Positions 41,120 through 51,652 are shown, counted from the first letter of the stretch. The stretch: DNA of 64,000 nucleotides from Actinomadura nitritigenes (GCF_017573545.1 NZ_JAGEOK010000012.1:124001-188000); one strand, 5' to 3'. A program made the numbers and translations. The notes: generated from the letters alone by a model not told the origin.

Positions 41120-41764
41120 TCATGCGAGGAGGCCCAGTTCGCGCAGTTCGGCGATCGTGGCGTCGGCGGATGTGTGGTGGATGCCGCGGATGCCGAGCGA
41201 TTCGGCGGCCCGGATGTTGTGCTCGATGTCGTCGATGAAGACGCATTCGGCGGCGTCCAGGCCGAGCAGGCCGAGCGCGTGCCGGAATATCCCCTCGTCC
41301 GGCTTGCGCATGCCGACCTCGCAGGAGATGACGACGGCGTCGAAGAGGTCGGCGAACAGGTCGCGGGGGTAGTCGTTGCCCCATGAGTTGGAGAGGAGGG
41401 CGGTGCGGGCCCCGGCGGAGCGGGCCGCGCGGAGCGCCTCGTACATCGGCTCGACCGGCGAGAACGCGCCGAACATGCGGGAGATGAGGCCCGCGGCGAC
41501 GACGGGGCCGCCGTCGACGGTGAGCAGCTCGGCGGCGAGGAGGCGCTCGAACTCCTCGGGGGCGAGCGAGCCGTCCTCCAGGCCGTGGATGGGGTTGGTT
41601 CCGGCGCCGTCGTAGGCCTGCGCCACCCAGGCGCGCATGACCGTGCGGTAGCGGTCGGCGTCGATGCGGTCGGCGGCCAGCCAGGCGCCGACGGCGTCGT
41701 TCAGCGGGGAGGTGAGGACGCCGCCCCAGTCCGTGATCACGGCTTTGACCGTCTTGTCGGGCAC
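41120..41764 (-). CDS. HAD-family hydrolase
   Basis: 214 residues from GTG 41764. Motif I ITDWGGVLT carries the nucleophile Asp in the DWGGV form usual for this subfamily. Motif II is LLSNSWG, motif III includes RKPDEGIF, and motif IV is CVFIDDIEHNI. It probably dephosphorylates a small metabolite or acts as a haloacid-dehalogenase-like hydrolase; the substrate is unknown. All catalytic residues appear intact, in contrast to the HAD protein at 36671-37381. Confidence 0.88.
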   Translation of the reverse strand: MPDKTVKAVITDWGGVLTSPLNDAVGAWLAADRIDADRYRTVMRAWVAQAYDGAGTNPIHGLEDGSLAPEEFERLLAAELLTVDGGPVVAAGLISRMFGAFSPVEPMYEALRAARSAGARTALLSNSWGNDYPRDLFADLFDAVVISCEVGMRKPDEGIFRHALGLLGLDAAECVFIDDIEHNIRAAESLGIRGIHHTSADATIAELRELGLLA

Positions 41765-41825
41765 GGGCCGATGGTAAGCGATCCCGGCCGCATTGACCGA
41801 ATGCCGTTCTGCGAGACTGGCGCGC

Positions 41826-43025
<1,200 letters not shown>

Positions 43026-43399
43026 CCACGCGCGCACAGGGCGGCTCCGGCCCCGCCGTGCCAGGCCCGGGGCGGTCTCGCCAAGCCCGGGGCGGCCGTG
43101 GTCACGCGATCGGTGCGGGGACGATCGCATGACCACGGACCCCTCCGCGGGCCGGCGGGGGCCGCCGCCAGCTCGGAGCGGGCGAGGCCCGTCTCAGGTG
43201 CCTCCGCCACCGCGCGAGCGCGTTATCTGACCGGTGGGGCGACGCCGGAGGCGAGCCCCACCGGGAAGCTCGCGAAGCGAGTTCGCGCTCGCCCGGGCAC
43301 GGTCAAGGGCCGAGCCGCCGGGCGAGGCCCTTGGGCCGTGGTCGCGGAAACACCGCCGCCGGGCGAGCCCGCTCGGCCGTGGTCACAGAAACACCGCCG
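43026..43399. repeat. Repeat-rich intergenic region
   Basis: 374 bases between convergent genes. A long imperfect hairpin has arms near 43088-43104 and 43121-43137 (CCGTGGTCACGCGATCG with CGATCGCATGACCACGG). A terminator-like stem CCGGTGGGGC/GCCCCACCGG lies at 43231-43264. A 26-bp direct repeat (GGCCGTGGTC then GAAACACCGCCGC, two mismatches) lies at 43334-43359 and 43375-43400, the second overlapping the murQ stop. No coding frame. Confidence 0.6.
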
Positions 43400-44296
43400 C
43401 TAGGCGGATCTGAGGCGTTGCAGGGCCTCCCGGACGCCGCCGTCGGTCTCCTCCAGGACCACCGTGGCGCGCGCGGCGGGTACCTCGCCGAGCAGCGAGA
43501 CCAGCGCGACGCGGGTGTTGCCGCCCGCCTCGGTCAGCGCGTTCTCGCAGGTCCGCGCGTCCATGCCGGTGGCCTCGGTGAGGATGCGCACCAGCCGGGC
43601 GCGCAGCTTGGAGTTCAGCGCGTTCACGCTGACCATCAGGTTGGAGTAGGTGCGGCCCATCCTGATCATCAGGGTGGTGGAGAAGGAGTTGAGCACGAGC
43701 TTGGTCGCGGTGCCCGCCTTCATCCGGGTGGATCCGGTGATCACCTCGGGTCCGGTGGCCAGGCCGATGTGCACCTCCACTTCCTCGCCGTAGGGCGTGT
43801 GCGGGTTGCAGCTGATCAGCGCCGTGCGCGCGCCGGCCGCGGTGGCGGCGCGCAGCGCGCCGATCACGTAGGGGGTGCGGCCGCTGGCGGCGATGCCGAT
43901 GGCGATGTCGCCGGACCGGACCTCGCGGGCGTCCCGCATGCCGAGCTCGATGTCGTCCTCGACGTCGGAGATCGCCTGGGACAGGGCGCCGGGGCCGCCG
44001 GCGTGGTGCGCGACGACCCGGCCCCAGATGCCGAACGTGGGGGGCAGCTCGGCGGCGTCGATGACCGCGAGCCGGCCGGAGGTGCCGGCGCCGAAGTAGT
44101 GCACGCGGCCGCCCGCGCGCAGCGAGTCGACCGCGAGGTCGACCAGCCGGGCGACCTCGGGCAGGACGGCCGCCACCACCATCGGGACGGTCGCGTCCTC
44201 CGTGTTGATCAGGTGCAGCACCTCCAGGGTCGGCAGCGTGTCGACGTCGAGGGTGCGGGGGTTCCGGCCCTCGGTGGGGAGCTCGCAATCGATCAC
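43400..44296 (-). CDS. murQ: N-acetylmuramic acid 6-phosphate etherase
   Basis: 298 residues from GTG 44296, overlapping the murR stop by four bases. SIS-domain protein with MurQ hallmarks: TEGRNPRTLDVDTLPTLEVLHLINTEDATVP, FGAGTSGRLAVIDAAELPPTFG and GPEVITGSTRMKAGTATKLVLNSFSTT. It cleaves the lactyl ether of MurNAc-6-P to give GlcNAc-6-P, which NagA (56223-57380) can deacetylate. Key step of peptidoglycan recycling. Confidence 0.96.
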   Translation of the reverse strand: MIDCELPTEGRNPRTLDVDTLPTLEVLHLINTEDATVPMVVAAVLPEVARLVDLAVDSLRAGGRVHYFGAGTSGRLAVIDAAELPPTFGIWGRVVAHHAGGPGALSQAISDVEDDIELGMRDAREVRSGDIAIGIAASGRTPYVIGALRAATAAGARTALISCNPHTPYGEEVEVHIGLATGPEVITGSTRMKAGTATKLVLNSFSTTLMIRMGRTYSNLMVSVNALNSKLRARLVRILTEATGMDARTCENALTEAGGNTRVALVSLLGEVPAARATVVLEETDGGVREALQRLRSA

Positions 44297-45255
44297 CGAC
44301 GCCTCCGGTCGGGTCGCACGGTCCGGCCGCGGACCGCCTCGAACGTGGCTTCCAGGGCCTTGCGGGTAGACCCGTAGGTGCGCTGCGCCACTCCGACGAA
44401 GACGCAGTCGACCACCGTGAGCTGCGCCAGCCGGCTGGCGGTGGCGCCGGAGCGGAAGGTCGTCTCCCGCGCCGCCGTCGTGAGGATCAGATCGGCCATC
44501 TCCGCGATGGGGGATTTCGGGAAGTTGGTCAGCGCCACGGTCGTGGCTCCGTTGCTCTTGGCGACCTCCAGGGCGTCGATGGTCTCGACGGTCGCGCCGG
44601 TGTGCGAGATGCCGATCGCCACGCTGGTGGGACCCAGCACCGCGGCGCTGGTGAGCATGATGTGCGCGTCGGCCCAGGCCGAGCAGACGCGCCCGATGCG
44701 GTGCAGCTTCTGCTGGAAGTCCATCGCGACGAAGGCGCTGGCGCCGACCCCGTAGACGTCGACCCGGTCGGCGGCGACGAGGGCGTCGACGACCTGTTCG
44801 AGCATCTTGATGTCCAGCTGCGCGGCGGTCTCCTCGACGGCGCGGGCATCGGCGAAGGTCACCTTCTCCACGATCTGTTCGAGCGAGTCGTCGGGACTGA
44901 TGTCGCTGCCGATGACCCGCCCGCCACTGGCGCTCTGGGCCCGTCCCGCCTCGGTGGCGAGGGTCAGTCGGAGCTCTGGATAACCATGGAACCCGATCGC
45001 GCGGCAGAACCTGATGACGGTGGTCTCGGAGGTGCCACAGGTCTGGGCGAGTTCGGTGATGGTGGAGTTGGCGACCCCTTCGGGGTCGTCGATGACGCGT
45101 TGAGCGACTCGTCGCTCGGCGGGGGGCAGCGAAGGCAGCAGCGAGCGGACCCGCACCACGGTGCTCAGCGGCGTCGCGTCCTTGCGCGCCGGCTCGTCCC
45201 GTGCCGCTCCTGGCACCCCCGCGCTCCCCGGCTCGGGGCCGATGGGTTTCCTCAT
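44293..45255 (-). CDS. murR: MurR/RpiR-family regulator of amino-sugar recycling
   Basis: 320 residues from ATG 45255. N-terminal RpiR-type helix-turn-helix (LPPAERRVAQRVIDDPEGVANSTITELAQTCGTSETTVIRFCRAIGFHGYPELR, about 35-105) and a C-terminal SIS domain (VDVYGVGASAFVAMDFQQKLHRIG...ISHTGATVETIDALE) expected to bind a sugar phosphate such as MurNAc-6-P. It overlaps murQ. A palindromic site lies directly before its start codon, suggesting autoregulation. Confidence 0.9.
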   Translation of the reverse strand: MRKPIGPEPGSAGVPGAARDEPARKDATPLSTVVRVRSLLPSLPPAERRVAQRVIDDPEGVANSTITELAQTCGTSETTVIRFCRAIGFHGYPELRLTLATEAGRAQSASGGRVIGSDISPDDSLEQIVEKVTFADARAVEETAAQLDIKMLEQVVDALVAADRVDVYGVGASAFVAMDFQQKLHRIGRVCSAWADAHIMLTSAAVLGPTSVAIGISHTGATVETIDALEVAKSNGATTVALTNFPKSPIAEMADLILTTAARETTFRSGATASRLAQLTVVDCVFVGVAQRTYGSTRKALEATFEAVRGRTVRPDRRRR

Positions 45256-45316
45256 GGAAGAAAGTTTCTTACTGCCAGGATGTCACGTCAACGGTAGAAA
45301 AGGCTACGGTCGCCCT
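45256..45316. promoter_or_regulatory. MurR operator and divergent promoters
   Basis: 61 bases between murR and the kinase gene. GGAAGAAAGTTTCTTAC at 45256-45272 is an inverted repeat around GAAAGTTTC, abutting the murR start codon. For the kinase, TACGGT (45305-45310) lies six bases before the GTG, consistent with a leaderless mRNA. One bound repressor could shut off both genes. Confidence 0.6.
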
Positions 45317-46588
45317 GTGTTGACCCATTTGGCCGGTCCTTACGTGGTCGGCATAGACGCGGGTGGCACGAAGACCCGCTGTGTCGTGCTGACGCTCGGG
45401 GGCGCCCTGGCCGGTTCCGGCACCGGTCCCGGGGCCAACCCCAACTCCGGGGGCGACACCGCAGGGGCGCTCACCACCGCCCTGCGGGAGGCGCTCGGAG
45501 ACCTCGACCGTACCCACATCCTCACCGGCGTGTTCGGAATCGCCGGAGCCGGTTCGGCCGGCCGGCCCGCGGCCGTGACCGCGGCGCGCCGGGCCTGGCA
45601 GGCCGTCGGGCTGCGCGGCTCGCCCGCCGTGGTGACCGACATCGCCGTGGCCTTCGCCGCGGGAACCAGCGAGCCCAAGGGCATCGTGGTGTTCTCCGGC
45701 ACGGGCGCCGGCGCCGCGGTCATCAACGACGGCGCGATCGTGCAGCGCGCCGACGGCTACGGCTGGCTGGTGGGGGACGAGGGTTCGGCTGTGTGGCTCG
45801 GCAAGGAGGCGGTCCGGGCGGCGCTGGCCGCCTACGACGGCCGCGGCTCGCCGACGCTGCTGACCGATTCGGTCCCGCGGGCGCTGCTGGGCCCCACCGT
45901 GGTCGCGGAGATCGACTCCGCCCGGCGAAGACCCCGGCACCGGACGCTGGCGATGGCGGGCGCGGTCCCGCCGGCGTCCGGGGCGGGCGCGCCGGGCGCG
46001 GCCCTCTCCCAGGCCGCGGTGCTGTCCGCCGGCGCGGGCGGCACGGGCACCGCCGTACTGATCCCCGAGGCCCCGTATCCGCAGCCGGGCGGCGGCCCGA
46101 CCGGGCCGCCGCCCGGCTCGCTGGGCGCCGCTCACGGCCGTCCGGAGCCGCCCGGGCGTCCCGGGCTCGCGGGGCATCCGGACTCGGCGGGGCTCGGCGG
46201 CCGCCCGGAGCCGCTCGGGACGACCCCGAACCCGCAGCTCGCCCAGGCCATCATCAAGGAGGTGTACGGCCGCCCGCCCGCGGCCCTCGGCAGGCTCGGC
46301 CCGGTGGTCGCCGCCGCCGCGGCCGCCGGCGACCCGGTGGCCAGGCGCATCACCGAGGAGGCCGCGGAGTGGCTGCTCCGCGACGTCGACGCGGTGCGCC
46401 CGGCGCTGTCCGATCCCTGCGCGCCGGTCGTCATGCACGGCTCGGTGCTGCGCGAGGGCCCCGTCGCCGAGGCCGTCCGCACCGGGCTGCGCGACCGGTT
46501 CGCCGAGGCGCCGCGCAGCGCCGGCGACGGCGCCGTCGGCGCCGCCGGGCTGGCCCTGCGCCGGCTCGGCCATCCCCTGCCGGGCTGA
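45317..46588 (+). CDS. Amino-sugar kinase (BadF/GlcNAc kinase family) with a low-complexity insertion
   Basis: 423 residues from GTG 45317. ASKHA kinase: phosphate-1 VGIDAGGTKTRCVVLT (11-26), the D-I-A-V catalytic region (PAVVTDIAVAFAAGT) and GIVVFSGTGAGAAV, YGWLVGDEGSAVWLG. It phosphorylates GlcNAc, MurNAc or a related sugar; its partners murR and murQ favour MurNAc or anhydro-MurNAc. Between about 200 and 306 there is a Pro/Gly/Ala-rich stretch (PGGGPTGPPPG, GRPEPPGRPGLAGHPD) that interrupts the C-terminal domain, unusual for this family. Confidence 0.88.
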   Translation: MLTHLAGPYVVGIDAGGTKTRCVVLTLGGALAGSGTGPGANPNSGGDTAGALTTALREALGDLDRTHILTGVFGIAGAGSAGRPAAVTAARRAWQAVGLRGSPAVVTDIAVAFAAGTSEPKGIVVFSGTGAGAAVINDGAIVQRADGYGWLVGDEGSAVWLGKEAVRAALAAYDGRGSPTLLTDSVPRALLGPTVVAEIDSARRRPRHRTLAMAGAVPPASGAGAPGAALSQAAVLSAGAGGTGTAVLIPEAPYPQPGGGPTGPPPGSLGAAHGRPEPPGRPGLAGHPDSAGLGGRPEPLGTTPNPQLAQAIIKEVYGRPPAALGRLGPVVAAAAAAGDPVARRITEEAAEWLLRDVDAVRPALSDPCAPVVMHGSVLREGPVAEAVRTGLRDRFAEAPRSAGDGAVGAAGLALRRLGHPLPG

Positions 46589-47009
46589 GCGCCCGGCCGA
46601 GCCCCGCCCGGCCGTGCGGGCGCCGGTGGCCGACCCCGCCGGAACGCCCCGCCGAGAGGCCGGAGAGGACGGCGACGCCGCCGCCCGGCTCATCACGATG
46701 GACCCCGCCGTATTTCCGTTCCGCTTGCGGTCCAGGGGTCCATCGTGATTAGGCTGTTACCACGGTGGCTCGAGATCCGCCGGGGCGGCGCCGTGGGCGC
46801 CGTGACCGGTGGGACCACCGGCCACAGACGTGGCTCGTACCGATTTCGGCTGCGGTCGTTCCGCAGCGTCGTCCGCGCAGGTCGCCGCAGCTCTCTTGCG
46901 CGCCTTGCCGTGCCGCATCCCGCGTGCGTCTCCGCACGCCCCCCGCGCCACGGCGCCCGCCTATGCCCGGACGACGGCCGACTCCGTACACCACGTCGAA
47001 CGAGGTCGC
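46589..47009. other. Intergenic region upstream of the PBP gene
   Basis: 421 bases. It includes the 15-bp inverted repeat at 46692-46749. The open frame continues from 46809 into the PBP gene but has no conserved sequence before 47010. The promoter is not confidently seen; TTGCGG (46725) and TAGGCT (46750) with 19-base spacing are a weak candidate. Confidence 0.5.
46692..46749. repeat. 15-bp inverted repeat upstream of the PBP gene
   Basis: ATCACGATGGACCCC at 46692-46706 is the exact reverse complement of GGGGTCCATCGTGAT at 46735-46749, separated by 28 bases. It lies about 100 bases after the kinase stop. It could form a terminator stem or be a regulatory site for the PBP gene; the arms are AT-containing rather than GC-only, which is unlike other terminators here. 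Confidence 0.7.
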
Positions 47010-49268
47010 ATGCTCCCCGCTTCCCAAGGGCGCCGTCTCCGGACCGCCCGTGCCCGCCTGTCCCGCAGCGCCCGCCGGTTCGTCCGCGCCGGGCAGCGGT
47101 CGCTCCGCCGCGGTACCGGCGGGCACCGCCGCTCCCGGGCCCTCCGCTCCGGCAGGCTCCGCCGTCTCCCCCGCGCTGTGCGCTGGGCCATGGCCTTCCT
47201 CTGCACGCTGGCCGTCCTCGCGGTGTCCGCCATCGTGATCGGCTACGCCCGGACGCCCGTCCCGACCGAGCCCCAGGACGGCGTCACCGACGAGGGCTCC
47301 ACCGTCTACTACGCCGACGGCCGGACGCCGCTGTTCCGGCTGGGCGCGAACCGGCAGAGCGTCCGGCACGGCCAGATCCCGGACCGGCTGCGCTGGGCGG
47401 TGCTCGCCGCCGAGGACCGCGGCTTCTACCGCAACCGGGGCGTCTCGGTGTCGGGCACGTTCCGCGCGCTGCTCCGCGACGCGTCGGGCGGCGACGTGGA
47501 GGGCGGGTCCACGATCACCCAGCAGCTCGCCCGCAACTACTTCAAGGGCCTCAGCCGGGACCGGACGCCGGACCGGAAGATCAAGGAGATCTTCGTTTCG
47601 CTGAAGCTGGACCGGCACCGCGCCAAGGACGAGATCCTCGACCTGTACCTGAACACGGTCTACTTCGGCCGGCAGACGTCGGGCGCGGAGGCGGCGGCGC
47701 GCGCCTACTTCGACAAGGACGTGTGGCAGCTGGACGTCGCCGAGAGCGCGCTGCTCGCCGCGATGATCCAGCGACCGGGGTACTTTCGGACGCAGGGCGA
47801 CGGTGACGCGGCGCGCGCGCTGCGGGCCCGCTGGCGGTACGTGCTGGACGGCATGGTGTCGATGGGCAAGCTCGACCGGGCCGAGGCGGACCGCCTCCGG
47901 TTCCCCCGCACCCGGGAAGGATGGCGCGGCGTCAGCGTGTCCGGCCAGGGGCTGCTGGCGCGCCAGCGGGTGCTGGACGAACTGGAGAGCGCCGGCATCC
48001 CCGCGAGCGCCGTCGTCAACGGACGCCTGAAGATCTACACCGGGCTCGACCCGCGCTGGATGGCGTACGCGGAAGAGGCCATGCGGCGCGTGCGCGAGCC
48101 GCAGTGGCCGAAGGACGTGCGTGCGGGGCTCGTCGCGGTGGACACCGCCGACGGCGCGGTCAAGGCGTTCTACTCCGGCGCCCCGGAACGGGGCGTGTAC
48201 GACTCGGTCTTCGAACCGGTCGCGCAGGCGGCGTCGACGTTCAAGCCGTACGTGCTGGCGGCCGCGCTGCGCCGCGGCTTCAACGTCCGGACGACGGTGC
48301 CGGGCAGGTCGCCGCTGCGGTTCGCACCGGACGGGAGCGTCACGCCGATGACCGCGCCGGGCTACCGGGTCTCCAATGACGAGAAGATCGGATCGCTGGG
48401 GACGATCGACCTCGTCAAGGCGACGGCGCTGTCGGTGAACACGGGATTCGTGAAGGCGGCGCTGAAGACGGGGATCGCGAACGTCGCGGAGACGGCGCGG
48501 CGGTTCGGGGTGCCGGAGTCGGCGCTGCGCCCGTACGAGGGGCAGGCGGGGCTCGCGCTCGGGATCGCGAACGTGTCGGCGGCGGTGCAGGCGGCGGGGT
48601 ACGCGGCGTTCGCCAACGGCGGCACCGCCGTCGCCCCGCACCTGGTCACCAGGGTCGTCGACGCGCGGGGGCGGCGGGTGCCGCTGCCGTGGGACCGGCC
48701 GGGCGGCCGCGTCCTGACCGGCGAGCAGGCGGCGCAGGCGACGTACGCGATGCGCGCGGTCGTCACCGGCGGGACGGGGCGGCGGGCCGCGCTCCCGGAC
48801 CGCGACGCGGCGGGCAAGACCGGCACGTCCGACGGCAACCACGCCGCCTGGTTCGTCGGGTACGTCCCGCAGGTGTCGGCGTCCGTGGTGATGACGCGCG
48901 CGAAACCCGGCCCGCTTGAGGGACTGCCCGGCCATCCCGGACGGGTCGCCGGGGAGGATCTGCCGTCCGCGGTGTGGCACGCGTTCATGGCGAAGGTCAC
49001 GCGCGGCATGCCGGCGGAGCCGTTCACCGGCCCGGCGTTCACCGGAACCGCCGCGAACTGGGACGACACGGTCCAGAAGAAGGAGACGGGCGACTCCGGC
49101 GGCGGTCCGGCGACCGGACGCGGGGCGCCCTCGGCCGGCGCGCCGCCGGTGCCGTCCCGCGCACCGGATCCCGAAGGCTCGCCCGGCGCGCCCGCCGGAA
49201 CGCGGAGCCGCAAGAAGTGGTGCGCGACGCCCGGCAACGAGGACGCGGCGATCTGCACCGGGCCGTGA
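47010..49268 (+). CDS. Bifunctional penicillin-binding protein (class A)
   Basis: 752 residues from ATG 47010. A basic cytoplasmic N-terminus, a membrane segment (about 60-80), the glycosyltransferase 51 domain (catalytic Glu135 in AAEDRGFYRNRG, GGSTITQQLARN 165-176) and the transpeptidase domain with S409-x-x-K412 (ASTFKPY), S475-V-N477 and K603-T-G605. The GT51 motif has RNRG in place of the more usual H-x-G. It polymerises and cross-links peptidoglycan. A Pro/Gly/Ala-rich C-terminal tail ends in a Cys pair. Confidence 0.93.
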   Translation: MLPASQGRRLRTARARLSRSARRFVRAGQRSLRRGTGGHRRSRALRSGRLRRLPRAVRWAMAFLCTLAVLAVSAIVIGYARTPVPTEPQDGVTDEGSTVYYADGRTPLFRLGANRQSVRHGQIPDRLRWAVLAAEDRGFYRNRGVSVSGTFRALLRDASGGDVEGGSTITQQLARNYFKGLSRDRTPDRKIKEIFVSLKLDRHRAKDEILDLYLNTVYFGRQTSGAEAAARAYFDKDVWQLDVAESALLAAMIQRPGYFRTQGDGDAARALRARWRYVLDGMVSMGKLDRAEADRLRFPRTREGWRGVSVSGQGLLARQRVLDELESAGIPASAVVNGRLKIYTGLDPRWMAYAEEAMRRVREPQWPKDVRAGLVAVDTADGAVKAFYSGAPERGVYDSVFEPVAQAASTFKPYVLAAALRRGFNVRTTVPGRSPLRFAPDGSVTPMTAPGYRVSNDEKIGSLGTIDLVKATALSVNTGFVKAALKTGIANVAETARRFGVPESALRPYEGQAGLALGIANVSAAVQAAGYAAFANGGTAVAPHLVTRVVDARGRRVPLPWDRPGGRVLTGEQAAQATYAMRAVVTGGTGRRAALPDRDAAGKTGTSDGNHAAWFVGYVPQVSASVVMTRAKPGPLEGLPGHPGRVAGEDLPSAVWHAFMAKVTRGMPAEPFTGPAFTGTAANWDDTVQKKETGDSGGGPATGRGAPSAGAPPVPSRAPDPEGSPGAPAGTRSRKKWCATPGNEDAAICTGP

Positions 49269-49353
49269 CCGGGCGGGCGCCCGTCCGGCGCCGCGGGTCG
49301 ACAGGGCGGCGGCGAGCGGTTAACGTCACGACGTCCGAAGCGAGCAGACGACC

Positions 49354-51087
49354 ATGTCGGGGGGCCTGGTCAGGTGCATGCCACTCATGTCCGCGGATAG
49401 CCGGTCGCGACGCGCCGGAACCGCCCGGCGGCGGCCCCGGCGGAGCGGTGCTGCGCGGCTGGCGCTGGCCGCGGCGGCCGCGCTGGCGCTGCCGCTCGCC
49501 GGATGCGCCGGCGGCGGGTCGGGCTCCCCCGCCCACCGGGAGTCGCCGGAGGCGTCGGGGTCATCCGGAGAGAAGGCGCCCGTGACGAAGGCCCCGGACG
49601 CGTGGGTCCCCGGATACGTCGCGAAGATGAGCCTGCGGGAGAAGGTCGGGCAGCTGTTCGTGCCGACGTTCTCCAGCCGCGCGAGCGCCCTGGCGATCAT
49701 CCGGAAGTACCACGTCGGCGGGTTCATCTACTTCCCGGAGAACTTCGGCTCGCCCGCCGGGACCGCGGCGCAGTCGAACGCGCTGCAGAAGGCGTCCAAG
49801 GTCCCGCTGCTGCTCGGCGTGGACGAGGAGCAGGGCATCGTGTCGCGGACGCCGTTCATCACCCGCTTCCCCGGGAACATGGCGCTCGGCGCGACCCGGA
49901 GCACCGCGGACGCGCGCGCCGCCGCGCAGGTCACCGCCACCGAGCTGCACGCGGTCGGGATCAACCTCGACTACGCGCCGGACGCCGACGTCAACGTGAA
50001 CCCGCGCAACCCGGTGATCGGGCTGCGCTCGTTCGGCTCCGACCCGGCGCGGGTGTCGCCGCTGCTGTCCGCGGCGATCGCGGGCTACCAGGACTCCGGG
50101 GTCGCCGCGACGGCCAAGCACTTCCCCGGGCACGGCGACACCGCCACCGACAGCCACACCGGCCTGCCGGTGATCACGCACTCGGCGGCGCAGTGGCGGA
50201 AGCTGGACGCGCCGCCGTTCCGGGCCGCGATCGCCGCCGGCGTCGACCTGGTCATGACGGCGCACATCGTGGTTCCGGGGCTCGACGAGTCGGGCGACCC
50301 GTCCACGCTGTCGAAGACCGTGCTGACCGGGCTGCTGCGCGGCGAGCTCGGCTACCGGGGCGTGATCACCACGGACTCGCTGCAGATGGCGGGCGTCCGG
50401 GAGAAGTACGGCGACGCGGTCGTACCCGTGCGGGCGATCAACGCGGGCGCCGACCAGCTGCTGATGCCGCCGAGCCTGTCGAAGGCGTACAACGCGGTGC
50501 TGGCGGCCGTCCGGACGGGGAAGATCACGCAGAAGCGGCTGGACGAGTCCGTCACCCGGATCCTGGACCTCAAGCAGAGGCGCGGGCTGTTCACGGCGCC
50601 GCCCGCCGACCCGGCGAAGGCGTCCGCGCGGATCGGCACGCCGCAGCAGAAGGCGACCGCGCGGCGGGTCGCCGAGCACGCGGTCACGCTCGTCCGCAAC
50701 GACCGGGGCGTGCTGCCGCTGAAGGGCAGGAAGGTGAGCGTCACCGGACCGCAGAGCGCGGAGCTCGGCGCGGCGCTGCGCGAGCAGGGCGTCGCGACGA
50801 CCGCGCCCGGCACCGCCGACGTCCACGTGCTGACCACCCTGAACGCCGGGACGGCCACCGCCGCGCGGGTCGGCGCGCTGGCGTCCAAGCCGGTCGTCGT
50901 CGCGGCGCTCGGCCGCCCCTACGACCTCGACCACGCCGGCCGCGCCGCCGCGACGCTCGCGACCTACTCCGCCGGCGCGACCTCGATCTCCGCGCTCGCG
51001 CGGGTGCTGTCCGGCGCGGTGAAGCCGGTGGGGAGGCTGCCGGTGCCGGCGGGCGGGCAACCCGTTGGTCACGGCTTGTCGTATTGA
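49354..51087 (+). CDS. Lipoprotein beta-N-acetylhexosaminidase, glycoside hydrolase family 3 (NagZ-like)
   Basis: 577 residues from ATG 49354; ATGs at 49378 or 49387 are also possible. Signal peptide with lipobox LPLAGC. GH3 domain with KHFPGHGDTATDSH, the NagZ-type His/Asp acid-base motif, and the nucleophile Asp in GVITTDSLQMAG. A C-terminal domain follows (VAEHAVTLVRND...). It removes GlcNAc from peptidoglycan fragments outside the cell, which the PTS encoded downstream would import. Fits the recycling theme of the locus. Confidence 0.92.
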   Translation: MSGGLVRCMPLMSADSRSRRAGTARRRPRRSGAARLALAAAAALALPLAGCAGGGSGSPAHRESPEASGSSGEKAPVTKAPDAWVPGYVAKMSLREKVGQLFVPTFSSRASALAIIRKYHVGGFIYFPENFGSPAGTAAQSNALQKASKVPLLLGVDEEQGIVSRTPFITRFPGNMALGATRSTADARAAAQVTATELHAVGINLDYAPDADVNVNPRNPVIGLRSFGSDPARVSPLLSAAIAGYQDSGVAATAKHFPGHGDTATDSHTGLPVITHSAAQWRKLDAPPFRAAIAAGVDLVMTAHIVVPGLDESGDPSTLSKTVLTGLLRGELGYRGVITTDSLQMAGVREKYGDAVVPVRAINAGADQLLMPPSLSKAYNAVLAAVRTGKITQKRLDESVTRILDLKQRRGLFTAPPADPAKASARIGTPQQKATARRVAEHAVTLVRNDRGVLPLKGRKVSVTGPQSAELGAALREQGVATTAPGTADVHVLTTLNAGTATAARVGALASKPVVVAALGRPYDLDHAGRAAATLATYSAGATSISALARVLSGAVKPVGRLPVPAGGQPVGHGLSY

Positions 51088-51148
51088 TGGACGCGGGGCC
51101 CCGCGAGCTGGGAAGATCGGCCCGCCTTCGCACCCCCGGGAGGTCCCC

Positions 51149-51652
51149 GTGCGCCTTCGTCCGTTCCTGTCCGCTCTGTCCCTGCTGCCCGCGCTGGCCC
51201 TCGGCCCGGCCGCCTGCGGCGGGAAGGAGGAGGCGGGGATGCCGCCGCTGACGCCCGAGCCGGGCGACTCGCGGCTCGCCGACGTGACCGCCCCGGCGAA
51301 GGACAGCCTCCCCGCACGGCTGGTGCTCTACAGGTACCTGCGCGGCATCGCCGCCGGGAACGTCAAGGTCTGCGGCCTGCTGGCGCCCGCGTACGACCGG
51401 GCGGCGTTCGGGCGCCCGGGCGGCTGCCGGTCCGGCGGGCTCGCCGCCGCCCGCGCGAAGCTGCGCCCCGCCGACCTGGCCGCGCTGCGCGGCGTGACCG
51501 TCCCGGTCTGCGACGACGGGCCGGGCGAGGGCGAGTACACGGTGGCGTTCGGCGACCTGAAGTGGAAGGGCGACCCGGCGCGTCCGGGTGGGGTCCTGGC
51601 CGCGAACTACACCCTCACCAAGACCGGGACCCGCTGGCTCATCACCGGCTGA
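51149..51652 (+). CDS. Small lipoprotein of unknown function
   Basis: 167 residues from GTG 51149 with GGGAGG five bases upstream. Signal peptide with lipobox LGPAAC. The mature part contains a Cys pair (VCGLLAPAYDRAAFGRPGGCRSGG) and AANYTLTKTGTRWLITG at the end, reminiscent of NTF2-like lipoproteins. No function recognised. It lies 61 bases after the hexosaminidase gene. Confidence 0.75.
   Translation: MRLRPFLSALSLLPALALGPAACGGKEEAGMPPLTPEPGDSRLADVTAPAKDSLPARLVLYRYLRGIAAGNVKVCGLLAPAYDRAAFGRPGGCRSGGLAAARAKLRPADLAALRGVTVPVCDDGPGEGEYTVAFGDLKWKGDPARPGGVLAANYTLTKTGTRWLITG

Noticed and set aside
41120..41764. Catalytically dead HAD protein
   Set aside because: DWGGV at motif I is the normal form of this subfamily; the nucleophile Asp is present.
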